Positions 6,136 through 6,684 of a stretch of 6,684 bases of DNA are shown piece after piece (position 1 is the stretch's first letter; every line of letters starts with the position of its first letter). The DNA comes from JAMORN01 sp027063545 [NCBI: bacterium] (lineage in GTDB: Bacteria; JAMORN01): NCBI GenBank assembly GCA_027063545.1, contig JAMORN010000146.1, positions 1 to 6,684 on the forward strand. Reading direction: 5' to 3'. The translations under genes and the position numbers were made by a program. The notes beneath the pieces were generated by a model. That model was not told where the DNA came from, did no database searches, and saw nothing but the letters and a program-made list of their open reading frames with translations.

Positions 6136-6684
6136 TTATTTAGCGATAATTTGAGAGTATTTTAAATTAATTCTTGAACCTTTATCAATAACCACAACCT
6201 TTCCAATGCTTTTTACTCTGGTTGCTATACAATTTCTACATTGCCCAGTGGTTTCAAATATACATATTTTATTGTCGTATAATTTATAATAAGGTCTATA
6301 TTTCTGAGGGGTAATATTTGGCATTATTACATTTGCACCTATATTCATAGCTATTTCTCTACCATTGGGTCTTACTGTTCCCATTGCAGTTGTTGCAGGG
6401 ATATTTGTGGTCGGAAGTACAAGTCTTGAAACAGCTATTGTTTTTAATACTAAGTTAAAATCTCCTGTTTTTTCATTTTTTAGAGGTGTTTGATGATGGG
6501 GTATAAATGGACCTATTCCAAGCATATCAGCATCTAATTTTTTAAAAAAAATTATATCCTTTGCTATAGATAGAGTAGTTTGACCTGGTAGTCCTACAAT
6601 TATACCTGTTCCTGTTTCATATCCAAGTTTTTTTAAGGTGAAAAGAGCCTTTTTTCTCTCTTCTAAATTATCATCTGGATGCAG
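6136..6684 (-). CDS. hydE: [FeFe]-hydrogenase maturase HydE, C-terminal part (5' end beyond window)
   Basis: Radical S-adenosylmethionine enzyme that helps build the dithiomethylamine-bridged di-iron centre of the [FeFe]-hydrogenase H-cluster, acting with HydF and HydG. The frame is open through the right edge, giving 182 residues; about 170 at the N terminus, including the CX3CX2C radical-SAM cluster motif, lie outside. The visible part begins LHPDDNLEERKKAL and continues with GTGIIVGLPGQT (25-36), MLGIGPFIPH (54-63), NIPATTAMGT (94-103), GANVIMPNITPQKYR (116-130) and a CRNCI...SIG tail. These are typical of HydE and set it apart from BioB. Cys141, Cys149 and Cys152 have CX7CX2C spacing, matching the accessory iron-sulfur site of the Thermotoga maritima protein. 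PylB is a relative, but the Cys-rich tail favours HydE. The ATG at 6525 is internal. No hydrogenase subunit, hydF or hydG is in view. The gene implies anaerobic H2 metabolism. Confidence 0.9.
   Translation of the reverse strand: MHPDDNLEERKKALFTLKKLGYETGTGIIVGLPGQTTLSIAKDIIFFKKLDADMLGIGPFIPHHQTPLKNEKTGDFNLVLKTIAVSRLVLPTTNIPATTAMGTVRPNGREIAMNIGANVIMPNITPQKYRPYYKLYDNKICIFETTGQCRNCIATRVKSIGKVVVIDKGSRINLKYSQIIAK

Noticed and set aside
6136-6525. A complete 129-residue protein starting at the ATG at 6525
   Set aside because: The codons before it (LHPDD ... LPGQT ... LDAD) are clear HydE sequence, so the ATG is an internal methionine of a longer gene.

Overview
The window is a strongly AT-rich piece of bacterial chromosome carrying ordinary, mostly housekeeping genes. 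It holds no mobile element, CRISPR array or phage gene that I can see. The genes use A/T-ending codons and AGA for arginine. Shine-Dalgarno sites are good, and the tRNA gene does not encode its CCA end. The partial hydE implies an [FeFe]-hydrogenase and so an anaerobic, H2-metabolising organism. A short, archaeal-type inositol-phosphate synthase is present, as seen in some thermophilic and anaerobic bacteria. These traits fit a low-GC anaerobic bacterium (Thermotogota-like, Fusobacteriota-like or a candidate phylum), but the phylum cannot be fixed from this window.

Left half, + strand: the window opens inside a membrane-anchored protein (3-1184). It looks like the C-terminal half of a BatA-type protein ending in a transmembrane helix. 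Eleven bases later comes a SpoU/TrmH-family RNA 2'-O-methyltransferase (1196-1993). After a 61-bp gap comes a complete valyl-tRNA synthetase, valS (2055-4709). The three genes could form one transcript, with a possible extra promoter just before valS.

Right half, - strand: a tRNA-Leu(CAG) gene (4718-4803) faces valS with only 8 bp between them. Upstream of it on the same strand are an inositol-3-phosphate synthase (4839-6029) and, after a 106-bp gap, the C-terminal half of hydE (6136 to the window edge). The ATG at 6523-6525 and the TTG at 99 are internal codons of genes that run off the window, not real starts.

The genes do not form one pathway. valS, the tRNA and the methyltransferase all serve translation. 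The synthase makes inositol phosphate, and HydE helps build the hydrogenase H-cluster. I found no convincing evidence of a new biological system. The points most worth a second look are the truncated BatA-like protein, the very tight valS/tRNA-Leu convergence and the bacterial inositol-phosphate synthase.
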